DNA from: Absidia repens
Lineage: Eukaryota; Mucoromycota; Mucoromycetes; Mucorales; Cunninghamellaceae
Assembly (NCBI GenBank): GCA_002105175.1
Contig: MCGE01000039.1
Span: forward strand, 124,001-188,000
Length of the DNA: 64,000 nucleotides
Direction of reading: 5' to 3'
Shown here: positions 43,430 to 53,653 of the stretch, piece after piece
Position numbering within the stretch: the first letter of the stretch is position 1
How the letters are laid out: each line of letters starts with the position of its first letter
The notes under the pieces: generated by a model
What the model saw: only the letters and a program-made list of their open reading frames with translations
Told to the model about the DNA's origin: nothing
The model's database searches: none
Made by a program: the position numbers and the translations under genes

Positions 43430-44388
43430 TCATGACCATAATGCGTTGACCACTTTATCCAATGACTGCGGAATATCCAAGAGATCCGTGTTGACCACAA
43501 CCAACCCCCGACTATGACTCTCCTCCTCAGATGATGGCTGCTGCTGTTGGTGTTGTTGGTGAGGACCAGGGACATGTTGATGAGCACGTAAAAATTCAGG
43601 CCACACAATGGCATCAAAGTAACCTGGCGGATCGACCCAGTAGCCTTCGAGCGTATGATACCCTTGACGATCCTGACGCCGTTGTTTCAAGGTGTCGTAG
43701 CTTGCAGTGACAAACACCTTGTGATCCAATAAGTCGGTCACTTTGGGATCACTGAGAAGCATGAAGCCATCCACAAACAACCACAGTGTATTATCATCGT
43801 CATTCACAAGTTGATGTTTCCACTGGGCAAGTTGATCGTTGGTGACCAAAGTGGAGCCATCGTGCGTATTGCTGACTTCATTCGAATGGTAACCGGCCGG
43901 TAAACACCCATGCTGTTGCACATACTGAATCGTGCTGGCAAATCGATCAAAATCAAGGGCTTCCGGACAATCCCAGTTGGCCAGTTGCGTGGTGGGATCT
44001 ATAGGAACAAGCTGGTCCGGCTTTAAGAAAAAAAATATATATATTAGTCCAGTCCTTCATGCTTTGGAATAAGAGATGAAGGGGAAGCGGGAAGTTTATT
44101 TACCCTGAAGTAATCGTCTTGATAAATGATAATGGACTGTTTGACCAGTTGCTGCAGCACACGCGTGATTGTCTAGTGTCAACAACATTGTATACATGTC
44201 AGTCAGTGCGTCCGGTTTCCCCGTTTATCAGTTTGAGCTTACCGTTTTCCCAGAACAGGAAGCGCCACTATTGAAGGAGACTGTGATAAGTAAACAAGAC
44301 GAAAACAAACACTCACTTTTCGGGAGAGGGGGGGACTGCTGCCGCTGCCTTTTTTTTCTTACCTTATACCGACGGTGATCACTCGCAT
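43430..44388 (-). CDS. NRK1: Nicotinamide riboside kinase
   Basis: Four exons, 44388-44363, 44267-44243, 44172-44104 and 44020-43430, all GT-AG, give 236 residues. The enzyme phosphorylates nicotinamide riboside to nicotinamide mononucleotide in NAD+ salvage, in the cytosol. The N-terminus is a P-loop (VGISGASCSGKTTIT, residues 6-20). IYQDDYFRP has the catalytic Asp at residue 36, the position known in human NRK1. ANWDCPEALDFDRF follows. In LWLFVDGFMLL an Asp stands where the human enzyme has a catalytic Glu. The lid carries KQRRQDR, and VDPPGYFDAIVWPEFLRAH is the substrate-side signature of the family. A Gln/His insert lies near residues 200-215. The first two exons are only 26 and 25 nt, so the P-loop is split over three exons. 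It is divergently arranged with the PTM1-like gene; the two ATGs are 208 bp apart. Confidence 0.92.
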
Positions 44389-44596
44389 TTCCGTGTATAT
44401 ATGTGTCTGTGTGTGTGTGAGCAAAAGAAAAAAAGAAAAAACACACCCCGGGTTGCTGAGCTGCATTTTCGTCCACCCTGTTGCATTTCAAGAGCCGACG
44501 GGGTGGGGCCCATTTCATCATTTCTTGGCTTTCCAAATTCTTTTTCCCTTTTCTCATTCCCTCCTATTTTTATTATTATTATTATTATTATTATAC
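44389..44596. promoter_or_regulatory. Bidirectional promoter between NRK1 and PTM1-like genes
   Basis: A 208-bp spacer between two divergent start codons. It contains a (GT)n stretch, an A-rich stretch, a pyrimidine-rich tract ('tctttttcccttttctcatt') and a (TTA)n run just before the plus-strand ATG. No clear TATA box was seen. Confidence 0.5.
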
Positions 44597-47008
44597 ATGC
44601 CAGCTCACTATTATGGTTTTAAAAAGACCATGATGCTATGGTTCTTTTTCCTTGTGTCCTATTGTGTGGCCGAGGAAGTATATCTTGTAAGTAACACATA
44701 CGACCCTGCGCGTTCTTTTTTCTTTTTTTGGCCCACAGCTTACTCTTTTTTTTTTTTTTTTTGTTATCGGTGGTATAGACAAGTGATGAATTTTATGCTA
44801 CAACATGTTCTGGTGTATGGAGTCAAAAAGCCATTCCTGGTGGCACCACACCGTATATTGAAGGTAAATCCTCCCCTTCTTCGCTCTCTCTCTCTCTCAA
44901 CTCCTTTATGAAATGGCGTGGGTCGACGCCACGCACGCTCACCTTTTTTTTTTTTTTTCTTAGTTACCTTTGGCGACAAATCACTGGGCAGTGCTGCATT
45001 GCTTATCTACGAATGGAATGATTTTGAAAAGATAGGTGCACATAGCAATGTCACCAATGAGGTAAGAAAGCAAAAACCATGGGAGGGAGTCATCCACTTT
45101 AGGCAGGCCCACAAAAAAAAAAAAAAAAAAGTTTTGCTGATGGGTTTGGTTGTTCGTAAAAAAACACTACTAGATGGAGTATATTTGTGATGACCAAGCG
45201 ATTCGACAACAACTTTGCACCAAAGAACACCAAGGCCAATTTATCACTCATGTCACTGGCAACGAAACCACGTCGATTTTAACGGATACCATTGCATTGA
45301 ACCATACGCTTGAAAAAGCCGCGCTTTACAAGGTGGAAAATACAGGGTATTATTGTGTGGCCATTGTGCCGACCACGGCGGCGGCGGGCGCCAACAGCAC
45401 GTATTTTGAAGCTTGGGTTGAATGGAAGTTCCCTTATGGTGAATTGCCTGCGGTGGATTATCCGAAATTAGTGGTAAAAAAACGATACAGAAGGCTTGTG
45501 TGTGTGGTTTTCCTTTGACTTCTTCACATACTCACATCTTTTTTTTTTTTTATGCGGTAGTTGTATGGTGTGTTTGCTTTGGTGTATCTTGCTGTGGGAC
45601 TCTTTTGGGGTGTACAGACGTTTAGATACTGGCACGATATTCTTCCTGTTCAGGTAAAATAGAGCAAAAAGCTCTATGATGATGATGATGATGGGACGAT
45701 GTCCTCATTCTTTCTTTACTTTCTATTGTAGCATTTCTTGTCTGGCGCCATCTTTTTCTTGACGGTGGAAATGGCGTTCAACTGGGGTTTCTGGGAAGCA
45801 TATAATCAAACTGGCAAACCATGTAAGCGAGTCATATTACTCTTCTTTTGATCTCAATACGCGGAAACTAACCCCCTTTTTCTGAAAATAGCTTGGTTAC
45901 TCTTGGCCTTGGTGGCATTACTGAATGCTGGACGTACAAGTATCTCGTTCTTCATGTTACTGATTGTCTGTATGGGTTACAGTGTTGTCAAGTAAGTGAT
46001 TTGCCTGCTGTCCTCCCTCCCCCACCCCGCCAGTAGATGTGGATGTTCTAATTTTTTATTTTTTATTTTTATGCAACATAGACCTTCGTTGGGCTCTGCG
46101 ATGAAGAAATGTATCATTCTAGCATGTACCCATTTCTTTTTCGGCGTGGTGTACTCCCTGGGCACGATGTTGTTGTCACCGGAAACAGCTGGCTTTTTAG
46201 TCTTGTTAGTGATCTTCCCGTTATCCATCACCATGACGGCGTTTTACATCTGGACATTGAATTCCATCACTACTACCCTGAATACCCTAGGTAAACTCAT
46301 AAAAGAGCGAGGGCATGTGTTGTTGTTTTTTTGGGGGGGTGCTCACCTGCTACTATTTTTTTTTTCAAATTAGTGCTTCGAAAACAACATGTCAAGGCAT
46401 TGATGTACCGCCGTCTTTTCCGTTTGTTGGTATTTTCCGTGATTATGGTCGTGGTGATCTTTATTTCCAACATGTTCACGTTTAGCGACCGGACCAGTGC
46501 CGATTGGGGTGCGCGCAATTGGAAATGGCGATGGTTCATGTTGGATGGTATGTTGAACATTTTGTACTTTGTGGTATTTGTGGTGATCATTATCTTGTGG
46601 CGCCCCACCAGCCAAAATGCCCGGTATGGATTGGAACAGATCAGTCAGGATGAAGAAGAAGCCTTGGATTTGGAACAACGTTTGGAAGCCGCCGCCTCCC
46701 GCCCTCGACGTAAAGGGGTCGACGACGACGATGATGATGCGGGGTTGTTTGAATTGGGCGATGATTTCAGTGATGATGGTCATGGTGGTGCGGAACGTGT
46801 ACAATTGGTGACGGTAAATCATCCTTCGTCGACGGCACAGCAGCACCAGCAATCTGAGGCGGAAACGTCGCGTAGTAATAGCCCACCAGCTTATACACCT
46901 CCTTCTCACCAGCAACAACAACAGCATAAGAAAAACAACCACAAGGGTGACGAAGAACAAAGCGCACTCCTGCATGTCCATGAAAGTGATGACGATGATG
47001 ATGAGTAA
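44597..47008 (+). CDS. PTM1: Seven-transmembrane PTM1/GPR107-type protein
   Basis: Nine exons: 44597-44686, 44779-44863, 44964-45061, 45174-45473, 45561-45653, 45732-45822, 45892-45991, 46082-46290 and 46374-47008. Together they give 566 residues in one frame. This is the lung seven-transmembrane receptor family (yeast Ptm1, animal GPR107/108), Golgi or endosomal proteins linked to membrane trafficking. Order: signal peptide (MMLWFFFLVSYCVA), a luminal domain to about residue 190 with cysteines and N-glycosylation sites (NVT, NET, NHT, NST), seven membrane helices between about 192 and 430 (family-typical FLSGAIFFLTVEMAFNWGFW and WFMLDGMLNILYFVVFV), and a hydrophilic tail with Asp runs, a Gln/His-rich part and a final DDDDDE. 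A second ATG at residue 12 is also possible. The donor of exon 4 could shift by one codon. AATAAA follows near 47203. Confidence 0.9.
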
Positions 47009-48116
47009 GTGGAAAAAAAAAAAACAAAATAATCGGACCGATGATGATGATGAGGAACTTATATATTTATGTGAGTAGTTTGGATACAAGCGAACATGCC
47101 GGGCTTACAAGCAACGCAAGGAAATAAATGTTCTCTATAGTTTAGTCCTTCCCCCTCTCCCCCTTTTTTTTATATATAGTATAGAAATGATGTATTTCAA
47201 TTGAATAAAAGATGCCCCTTTTTGATGATTAGTCTCATTATTATGATTGTTTTTGATTTGGCTATGTAACAATTGACAGGGTTTTCTTATATATTTTGTT
47301 GTGGATGATCAAACAATGGGCGGGTTTTTTGTGAGTGGTCAAAATCGATGGGTTACATGTTTTTATATGTAATAGTCAGTCCATGGAACAATGGCCCGCG
47401 GGTTTTTTTGCTTGTTGTGTAAAAAAATGACAGGATGGGAGTCCGAAAAAGGCAATCCGATATCTACCAGGCAAGGCCAGCCATGCACTCGGCACGTGCC
47501 GGCGTCTATGCACTATTTTTTTTTTATTTTGTTTTTGACAACAATCCTTTTTTTAGAAAAAGAAAAAAAAAAGTTTAATAAAAACGATAGCATGATTTCA
47601 TTACTCCACCAAGACAAAAAACATCGTACAGATGTCTTTATTTATTCCATGGGAAAAATGGGGAATGAGAAGGAAAAGGGCTTCTGGGACTCAATTGATT
47701 CGGTGGATTCAATCACAGCTACCAATGATGCATCGCTACAAGCAAAAAAAATTTTACATTAACCAAACTTTTTGAAAAAAGGGACAAGCCTTCTTCCTTT
47801 TTTTTTTTTTTTTTCTTTTTCTCTTTGAGTTTTTGTTGTTTGTATTTCCACACACATATTTTTTTTTATACAAAAAAAAAAGGTTTTCCAAACAAAGAAA
47901 ACAAACAAAAAGACCCTCTTTTCCCCCCACAAAAACAAAAAACTTTTTCTACCACGTTTCCAAAAAGCCCATTGTTTTTGTTGCTAAAGCCACATTCTTC
48001 CTTGACGGTTTCTGTGCACATCCTCCTCGCCACCAGCATTCCTTTCCGACCTCCTTGACGACTCTCCACCTCCCCCCCTCTACTCCCTCCTTGAATTATT
48101 CTTATTTATTTATTAT
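47009..48116. other. Spacer and SPE2 leader
   Basis: To 47220: 3' UTR of the PTM1-like gene with AATAAA. Positions 47280-47760 have no supported gene; a plus frame at 47391-47762 shows nothing recognisable. Positions 47770-48116 are a T-run, then A/C-rich and pyrimidine-rich sequence leading to the SPE2 ATG, typical of a fungal promoter and 5' leader. Confidence 0.5.
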
Positions 48117-48725
48117 ATGGTTGCTGCCATCACGACGGATACAACTGATTTGGCGTTAAATGCTTGTACAGCTGGTGAAAACTACTCTGCACAAGAAGGT
48201 GCTTTTGAAGGCCCCGAAAAATTACTTGAAATCTGGTTCTCCCCGGCATGGAATCAAGTGAGTGAGCATCAACATGTCACCACCACACAAAACTTGATGA
48301 TGGTGCCTCGGCCTGTTTGGGAAGATATGTTGGCGATTGTGAAATGTACAGTATTGAATATGATTCAACATGATCATGTCGATGCGTATCTGCTGAGGTT
48401 AGTTTATTATACAAACACCGCCTTGGGCCATTGATTTTTTTTTCTCATTTTCTCTCTTTTTTTTTTTTTGTCAGTGAATCATCCATGTTTGTTTACCCTC
48501 ATAAAATGATCATCAAGACGTGTGGTACCACCACTTTATTATTGGCTCTTCCTCGGATTCTAGAGATCGCCAAGGAAATCTGTGGGTTCGATAAAGTATG
48601 GCGTGTGTTTTATTCTCGTAAAGCCTTCATGTTTCCCGATCGTCAAGTGGGCCCACATAAATCTTGGGAAAGTGAAGTGGCGTTTCTGGATCAATATTTC
48701 GGTAAATTTTTTAATTTGACACTTC

Positions 48726-48761
<36 letters not shown>

Positions 48762-49525
48762 CTGATCCATTGTTTTGATATGTGTGTGTAGATGATGGAT
48801 CTGCTTACAAAATCGGGAATATGACCGGCGATCATTGGCACTTATACACCACCAAACCAGCCGATGATGTGCTTCACCATCAGAACAACATGCATGATGT
48901 GTCCTCACCACCACAAGACCACGCGATGCGATCCTCATCATCGTCTCCCAGCAACAGCAGCAGTGACGACGACAATGGCGATGAAACGGAACCTATGGAT
49001 CAAACGGTGGAAATCATGATGACCAAACTCAATCCCAAACACATGGAACGGTACTTTTATCATCAACAAGGCACCCCCAGTGGCGTCGAGGGTGGGCAAC
49101 AGGTGGATCGCATCACAGGGATCGACCAATTGTACCCGGGCGCCGATGTGGACTCGTTTTTATTTGAACCGTGTGGGTATTCCAGCAATGGACTTTGGCA
49201 AGACCGGTACTTCACCATCCATGTCACGCCCGAACCCCAATGTTCCTATGCCTCCTTTGAAACGAATATACCCATCAGCGCCACCACCAAGGGCGGTGCC
49301 AGCATTGATCCATTGGTCCAACAAGTGTTACGGATCTTTGACCCTGCGGCCTTTTCTGTCACCTATTTCTCATCCGCCAGTACATCGAACCCACGTAAAA
49401 TGATGCGTGCCATGACCCACACCCCTGGCTATCAACGCACCGATCGTATTTTGTATGAATTCGATGGCTATGATTTAGTCTATGGCCATTATGTAAAGAC
49501 CTCTCCTCCTCTTCCTCTGAAATAA
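48117..49525 (+). CDS. SPE2: S-adenosylmethionine decarboxylase proenzyme
   Basis: Exons 48117-48397, 48475-48701 and 48792-49525 give 413 residues. The enzyme makes decarboxylated AdoMet, the aminopropyl donor for spermidine and spermine. It is made as a proenzyme that cleaves itself between Glu95 and Ser96 in YLLSESSMFV, turning Ser96 into the pyruvoyl cofactor. Other family signatures: [12 protein letters not shown] (residues 30-41), the [15 protein letters not shown] segment with the catalytic Cys, [10 protein letters not shown], and a C-terminal VTYFSSA. The insert near residues 195-225 (HHQNN to [17 protein letters not shown]) is low-complexity and unlike the compact animal enzyme. The first intron splits the codon of the Ser two residues before the cleavage Ser. 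The last coding segment runs past GHYVKTSPP to TAA with no sign of a further intron. Confidence 0.95.
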
Positions 49526-49639
49526 TAATAATAATAAAAAAACAAGAAGAAGAATTGCCATTTTGGTGTCATTACATATATCACAACTGTTTTTTTGTTT
49601 TTTGAAGGGTGGGAGTCGTGTGCTATCCACTCCACGACC

Positions 49640-49960
49640 TATTTCAAATCCCGCCCACGTGAAGATTTTTTTATTTTAACCCCCTAATTTTTTTTTTTTT
49701 TGTGTCTTCTTCCTTTTCTTCTTCATCATTGAACCTCATTGTGGTGATGACGGACTCATTAGTGTCAAGACTAATTTCGAAGGAGGGGGGATTTCAGCGC
49801 AGGGATGACAAGATGCATGGGGGAACCCCTTTTCATTTTGGATTCAGGATTTAAGATCATAAGTTGGCATCTTCAATACCTTTAGTTTAGTGTTGTTAGT
49901 TTGGCATATTTGTGTCTACATCTCAATAAAAAATACGTCTTCTTGTTTTTTTAAACATCC
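49640..49960 (+). repeat. Dispersed repeat copy
   Basis: From 'ttcaaatcccgcccacgtga' through a T-rich tract, 'cttcatcattgaacctcatt', 'tagtgtcaagactaatttcg', 'ggatgacaagatgcatgggg', 'tttcattttggattcaggat' and 'tttagtgttgttagtttggc' to AATAAAAAA. It lies 115 bp after the SPE2 stop, so the repeat is not confined to the HET clusters. Confidence 0.7.
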
Positions 49961-50799
49961 TTCAATGAAAAATGTCCCATTCGCCTCTCTCTCTCTTCTT
50001 ATGTCTATTGTGTAAGCGATCCTTTCGTTTTACTAACATTGCTTCTCTCCACCCCTTCTTCATCAGCATTTGATAGATTGTTGTGCTTTCATAGCTGATG
50101 TCATTGTCATCTTTCTCAGCATCGAAATACATCATCATACAAATATAATGATAATGGATAAAAAAGATAGCAGTTTTTTTTATTTTCAAGATAACAATAA
50201 TGCAATATGGTAGATTAAAAACAAGGACGGAAGTCAGATAAGGTGTGAATGCCGATTTCCCGAATGACAGACACATATATATTATCGATGGATGTATTGA
50301 TGCGTTGTCCATCACCAGATATATCAGCTTAATTATTTTTTATTATTTGATTATTTGAAGCATGTTCATTGTGTCCTTGATAACAAAATCATAGACAGCT
50401 CAAACAGAACATAGTAATGAGTAACAATAGAAGACAAATGTATTTTACTATAAGAAAACATAATATATTCTATTCTATTTGAGCATAGACTACAGGTAGG
50501 AGGGGAAAAAAGATTACTAATGCGTAAAAAAAAAAAACAAAAAAAAAAAAAAAAACTGAGAGGCTAGTATTTTTCAATCTTCCGCTCCACTTGTTCAAGG
50601 ACATACGACCCTGCTGAATAAATACCGATCAAGTTAGTATTCTGTTGTAACAAATCTCTCTCTCCCCCTTTTTTTTCCATCAGCTATTCAGATGACACCC
50701 ATCGTTGTCGTTTGTTGTGAGAGAAAAGTCATTGTATCACATATTGGAGTATTCTATCCATATTCCAGTATGTAGTATCCTTGAATATCCACCATCTAT

Positions 50800-51063
50800 G
50801 ACAAAAAAAAAAAAAAAAAGAAAAAAAAAGGACCGTGAATTGATCAGCAAGCTCGTCAGACAGTATCGTTCATTACAGCAAAAGCGGACGCGGAAGCTGG
50901 ATGATGATTCTTAGTTTGGCGCCTCCACTCCTCCCCACATGTTTCAAGCAACCGTTTCTCCCTCCGTATTCTTCACCCCCAAGCAAAAGTCGTGGGTCCG
51001 ATTGGACTTGGATAGTCCCTTTTGTTTCACCACCCCGCCCTCCTTAGTCCAATACCCTTTTTA
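50800..51063 (+). pseudogene. Unidentified coding-like segment with an in-frame stop
   Basis: After a Lys run the frame reads DRELISKLVRQYRSLQQKR and RTRKLDDDS, then TAG, and continues in the same frame through FGASTPPHMFQAT, FFTPKQKSWVRLDLDSPF and TTPPSLVQYPF to a second TAG. An AATAAA lies about 45 nt later. The composition of both halves is coding-like, so this may be the 3' end of a decayed gene, or two short independent frames (the second starting at the ATG at 50939). I do not recognise the protein. Confidence 0.35.
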
Positions 51064-51429
51064 GTTGTTATATATTTTACTCATCTTTGTACATACCTGA
51101 TATCAATGAATAAATGATCTTTTCACATATATATTACACACTGTTTGGGAATATGTTAATGATGAGAGGTTGGAGTGACTGTATCATATGTAGGTGGCGG
51201 ATTATACTGTATATTCGGCTGAGGGGGGAATGGGGTAGCATTAGGTATTTGCTTATCATAGGATGAGTGGGGATTCTACACGATTGCGATACAGTACATA
51301 GAGTGCGGTGTGATGGCTTTTTTTGAAGTTAAAATGGTAATTTTATAGAACGTTGTTCAAACGCCGTCTTTCCTCATCAAAGACACACATAGGATTTGCA
51401 AACGTTCGCGCAACATTACCTATGCGTCC

Positions 51430-51735
51430 TGCGTAAAAATGGGAATATACAGCCAACATTTGCCAGCAAAAAACAGCGAATGGCAGTGATATCGATGCAT
51501 TGGGGTGTAGGTAGAACAAGTGTTACACGCAATCTCCATCAGTGCACACATATCGAGCATCCCTGGCCCCACGTTGAAGGAAGCGTGCCTTAATGCAACC
51601 TCCACTCCCCTCCCCTGGGTATCAATGCATTGATCGTAGTTTATATATATATATATATATCTATGAATTCGATGGCTATGGTTGTAGTTGATGGGCATTT
51701 ATGTAAAGACTTGTCTTGTTCCTCTTAAATAAAAT
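51430..51735 (+). pseudogene. Decayed copy of the last SPE2 exon
   Basis: Colinear with 49265-49525 of SPE2. 'gggaatatacagccaacatt' pairs with 'acgaatatacccatcagcgc', then 'gatgcattgg' with 'gatccattgg', 'aacaagtgttac' is identical, 'tatcgagcatccctggcccc' corresponds to 'acatcgaacccacg', 'cccctgggtatcaatgca' to 'cccctggctatcaacgca', and 'tatgaattcgatggctatgg' and 'tatgtaaagac' match the 3' end. A (TA)n insert and many small gaps destroy the frame. No copy of exons 1 and 2 was found nearby. Confidence 0.75.
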
Positions 51736-51973
51736 AAAGTCATTTCAGTTGAATGTCACACAATACACACCATACGCACGTTTTTTTTTTTTTTTTTGAT
51801 GGGTTGGGTGGGCAGGTGGGGTTGGGTGAAATGAAAAAAAGGGAAGAAATGGATATGTGAGGGCCTATTTTTAGCAGTAGTAAAATCATGCAGATGGGAT
51901 CGACAACGGATGGATGATAACCATCGATTTTTTTTGAGGTCTTTTTTTTTTGTATGTATATACATGCATCCGT

Positions 51974-52007
<34 letters not shown>

Positions 52008-52390
52008 GACATCAAAATGGGATTGGGAAAAATTAGAAATATATATGGAATAAATAATGCGTTTTGGGCCAGAACCTTTTCTGACACGGAACGGGGGGAA
52101 ATGAGTAATGATAGGTTTTGTACAACGCAATAAATTATATTGAAACCCCGCTTCTCGTTCGTTACCTTACTAATTCTTTCTTTTTTTCATCATTCCTTCT
52201 TCTTTATCACTTCTTTTTTCCTCTTCCAAAGAGCCTTTGACTCATCTCTCTTCTCCTCCTTCCACCCTCCTCTTTACCCCATCTACACTCCTTATTCTCT
52301 CTTTTTTTTTTGGTGGTCCTTCTTTTCACTCATTCTCTCTCTTTTTTTTTTTTCCTCGTCCTTCCTCATCATCATCTTTTTTGACACACC
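51736..52390. other. Spacer and promoter of the GT49 gene
   Basis: Contains three poly(T) runs (near 51781, 51932 and 51977). From about 52150 to the ATG at 52391 there is an extended CT-rich tract ('ctttttttcatcattccttc' and similar), typical of strong fungal promoters without a TATA box. Confidence 0.5.
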
Positions 52391-53653
52391 ATGCGGGATG
52401 TTAAACAATCAGTCTTCAAACTGATCCAGTGTCTTGTCATTGCCTATGCAGTTGTATCTGTGATCTATACCGCCAAGTACTTTTATTCCCACGCAACCAC
52501 ACCCTCATCACCCATGCATAACAAGATGACAAGATCTGACGAGTCGACATTGGCTCAAGCACAAGTCTTACAACAACAACAGCAACCATTGGATGAAAAT
52601 GACGATGATAATCATAGCGCACAAGTGACATGGCACGGATCACAAACCACCATGCAAGAACCCTTGATCATGTCCAAACTCTTCTCAGATGCCATGCAAC
52701 CCTCACACCTGCAACCTTATTATTACAAGGCACGCCACACCCACGACGATCAACATTCAGACGATATCACCATGGCTACCTTGGTCACCAAGGATCGGTT
52801 CCCTGTGCTCAGTCGTCTTGCCAGCAATTACCGAGGGCCCATTTCAGCAGCAATCCACGTGAACGATGATGACGACAAGGAACAAACATTGAAGGACCTA
52901 GCGTATGTGTATGACACCAACCCAGACATGCAACAATATGTGGATATTCATTTAGTAGTGGACACGTTTGATCGCCAATTCAATCTATGGCGCAACGTTG
53001 CCAAACTGTTTGCGCGCACACGGTATGTGATGATGCTGGATGTGGATTTCCATGTGTGTACCAATTTACAATCCTTGCGGATGGACAAACCTCGATTGGC
53101 CAGCTATATGCGCAACGACCAAACAGGACAACAACGCGCATTGGTGGTGCCTGCCTTTGAATATGTGGCGCAAGCCGATGGCTTGGATTACAAGACCTTC
53201 CCCACAACGAAAGAACAGCTCCTCGAGGAAGTGCAGCAGGGCAAGATCGATATGTTCCACAAATCATGGCTCAAAGGACATGGCGCGACGGATTACCAAC
53301 GGTGGTACGCCTCAAATACCTCGTATGTGGTGACGGATGCTTATGATTTCTCGTATGAACCTTACATTATTTACAACAAACAAGGGACCCCTTGGTGTGA
53401 TGAACGATTTATTGGGTATGGTGCCAACAAGGCGGCGTGTCTGTATGAAATCTATTTGGCGGGGATTGAATACATGGTCTTGCCCGATGATTTCTTGATC
53501 CATCAAACACACAAGTACCCGGAAAACACACGACGCAAAGAACGACAATACAATCGCAAACTCTACTCCAATTTCCGTGAAGAATTGTGTCTCAGGTATG
53601 CTCGCTTGTTTTTGGCCAATGGCGATTGGGAAACCCCCGTGCCGAGAACTTGA
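52391..53653 (+). CDS. GT49-family glycosyltransferase (LARGE/B4GAT1-like)
   Basis: One exon, 420 residues, a type II Golgi protein. A short cytosolic tail (MRDVKQSVFK) precedes one membrane anchor at residues 11-31 (LIQCLVIAYAVVSVIYTAKYF). A low-complexity stem with Gln and Asp runs extends to about residue 130. The catalytic domain (Glyco_transf_49) covers about 130-415: SAAIHVNDDDDKEQ, YVDIHLVVDTFDRQFN, then RYVMMLDVDFHV with the metal-binding DVD at 217-219, YEPYIIYNK, WCDERFIGYGANKAACLYEI and DDFLIHQTHKYPE. Family members transfer glucuronate or xylose in animals; the fungal donor and acceptor are unknown, and cell-wall or glycoprotein glycan synthesis is the likely setting. The start is supported by the context CACACC-ATG and by the anchor position. 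The gene is intact and intron-free, unlike the neighbouring housekeeping genes. Confidence 0.88.
   Translation: MRDVKQSVFKLIQCLVIAYAVVSVIYTAKYFYSHATTPSSPMHNKMTRSDESTLAQAQVLQQQQQPLDENDDDNHSAQVTWHGSQTTMQEPLIMSKLFSDAMQPSHLQPYYYKARHTHDDQHSDDITMATLVTKDRFPVLSRLASNYRGPISAAIHVNDDDDKEQTLKDLAYVYDTNPDMQQYVDIHLVVDTFDRQFNLWRNVAKLFARTRYVMMLDVDFHVCTNLQSLRMDKPRLASYMRNDQTGQQRALVVPAFEYVAQADGLDYKTFPTTKEQLLEEVQQGKIDMFHKSWLKGHGATDYQRWYASNTSYVVTDAYDFSYEPYIIYNKQGTPWCDERFIGYGANKAACLYEIYLAGIEYMVLPDDFLIHQTHKYPENTRRKERQYNRKLYSNFREELCLRYARLFLANGDWETPVPRT

Larger units (their letters stand above)
49526..51429. other. Spacer: dispersed repeat and an unidentified coding-like tail
   Basis: About 49640-49960 is a dispersed-repeat copy starting with 'caaatcccgcccacgtgaag'. 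Positions 49970-50790 are unassigned AT-rich sequence. The stretch 50800-51063 looks coding and is listed separately. Positions 51120-51400 have nothing I recognise. Confidence 0.5.

Noticed and set aside
46370..47089. Long minus-strand open frame opposite the end of the PTM1-like gene
   Set aside because: It is the antisense shadow of the Asp- and Gln-rich tail of the receptor; the sense frame is supported by splice phases.
47391..47762. Plus-strand open frame of 123 codons upstream of SPE2
   Set aside because: Low-complexity Lys/Phe-rich translation of A/T runs, no similarity to anything and located in the promoter region of SPE2.
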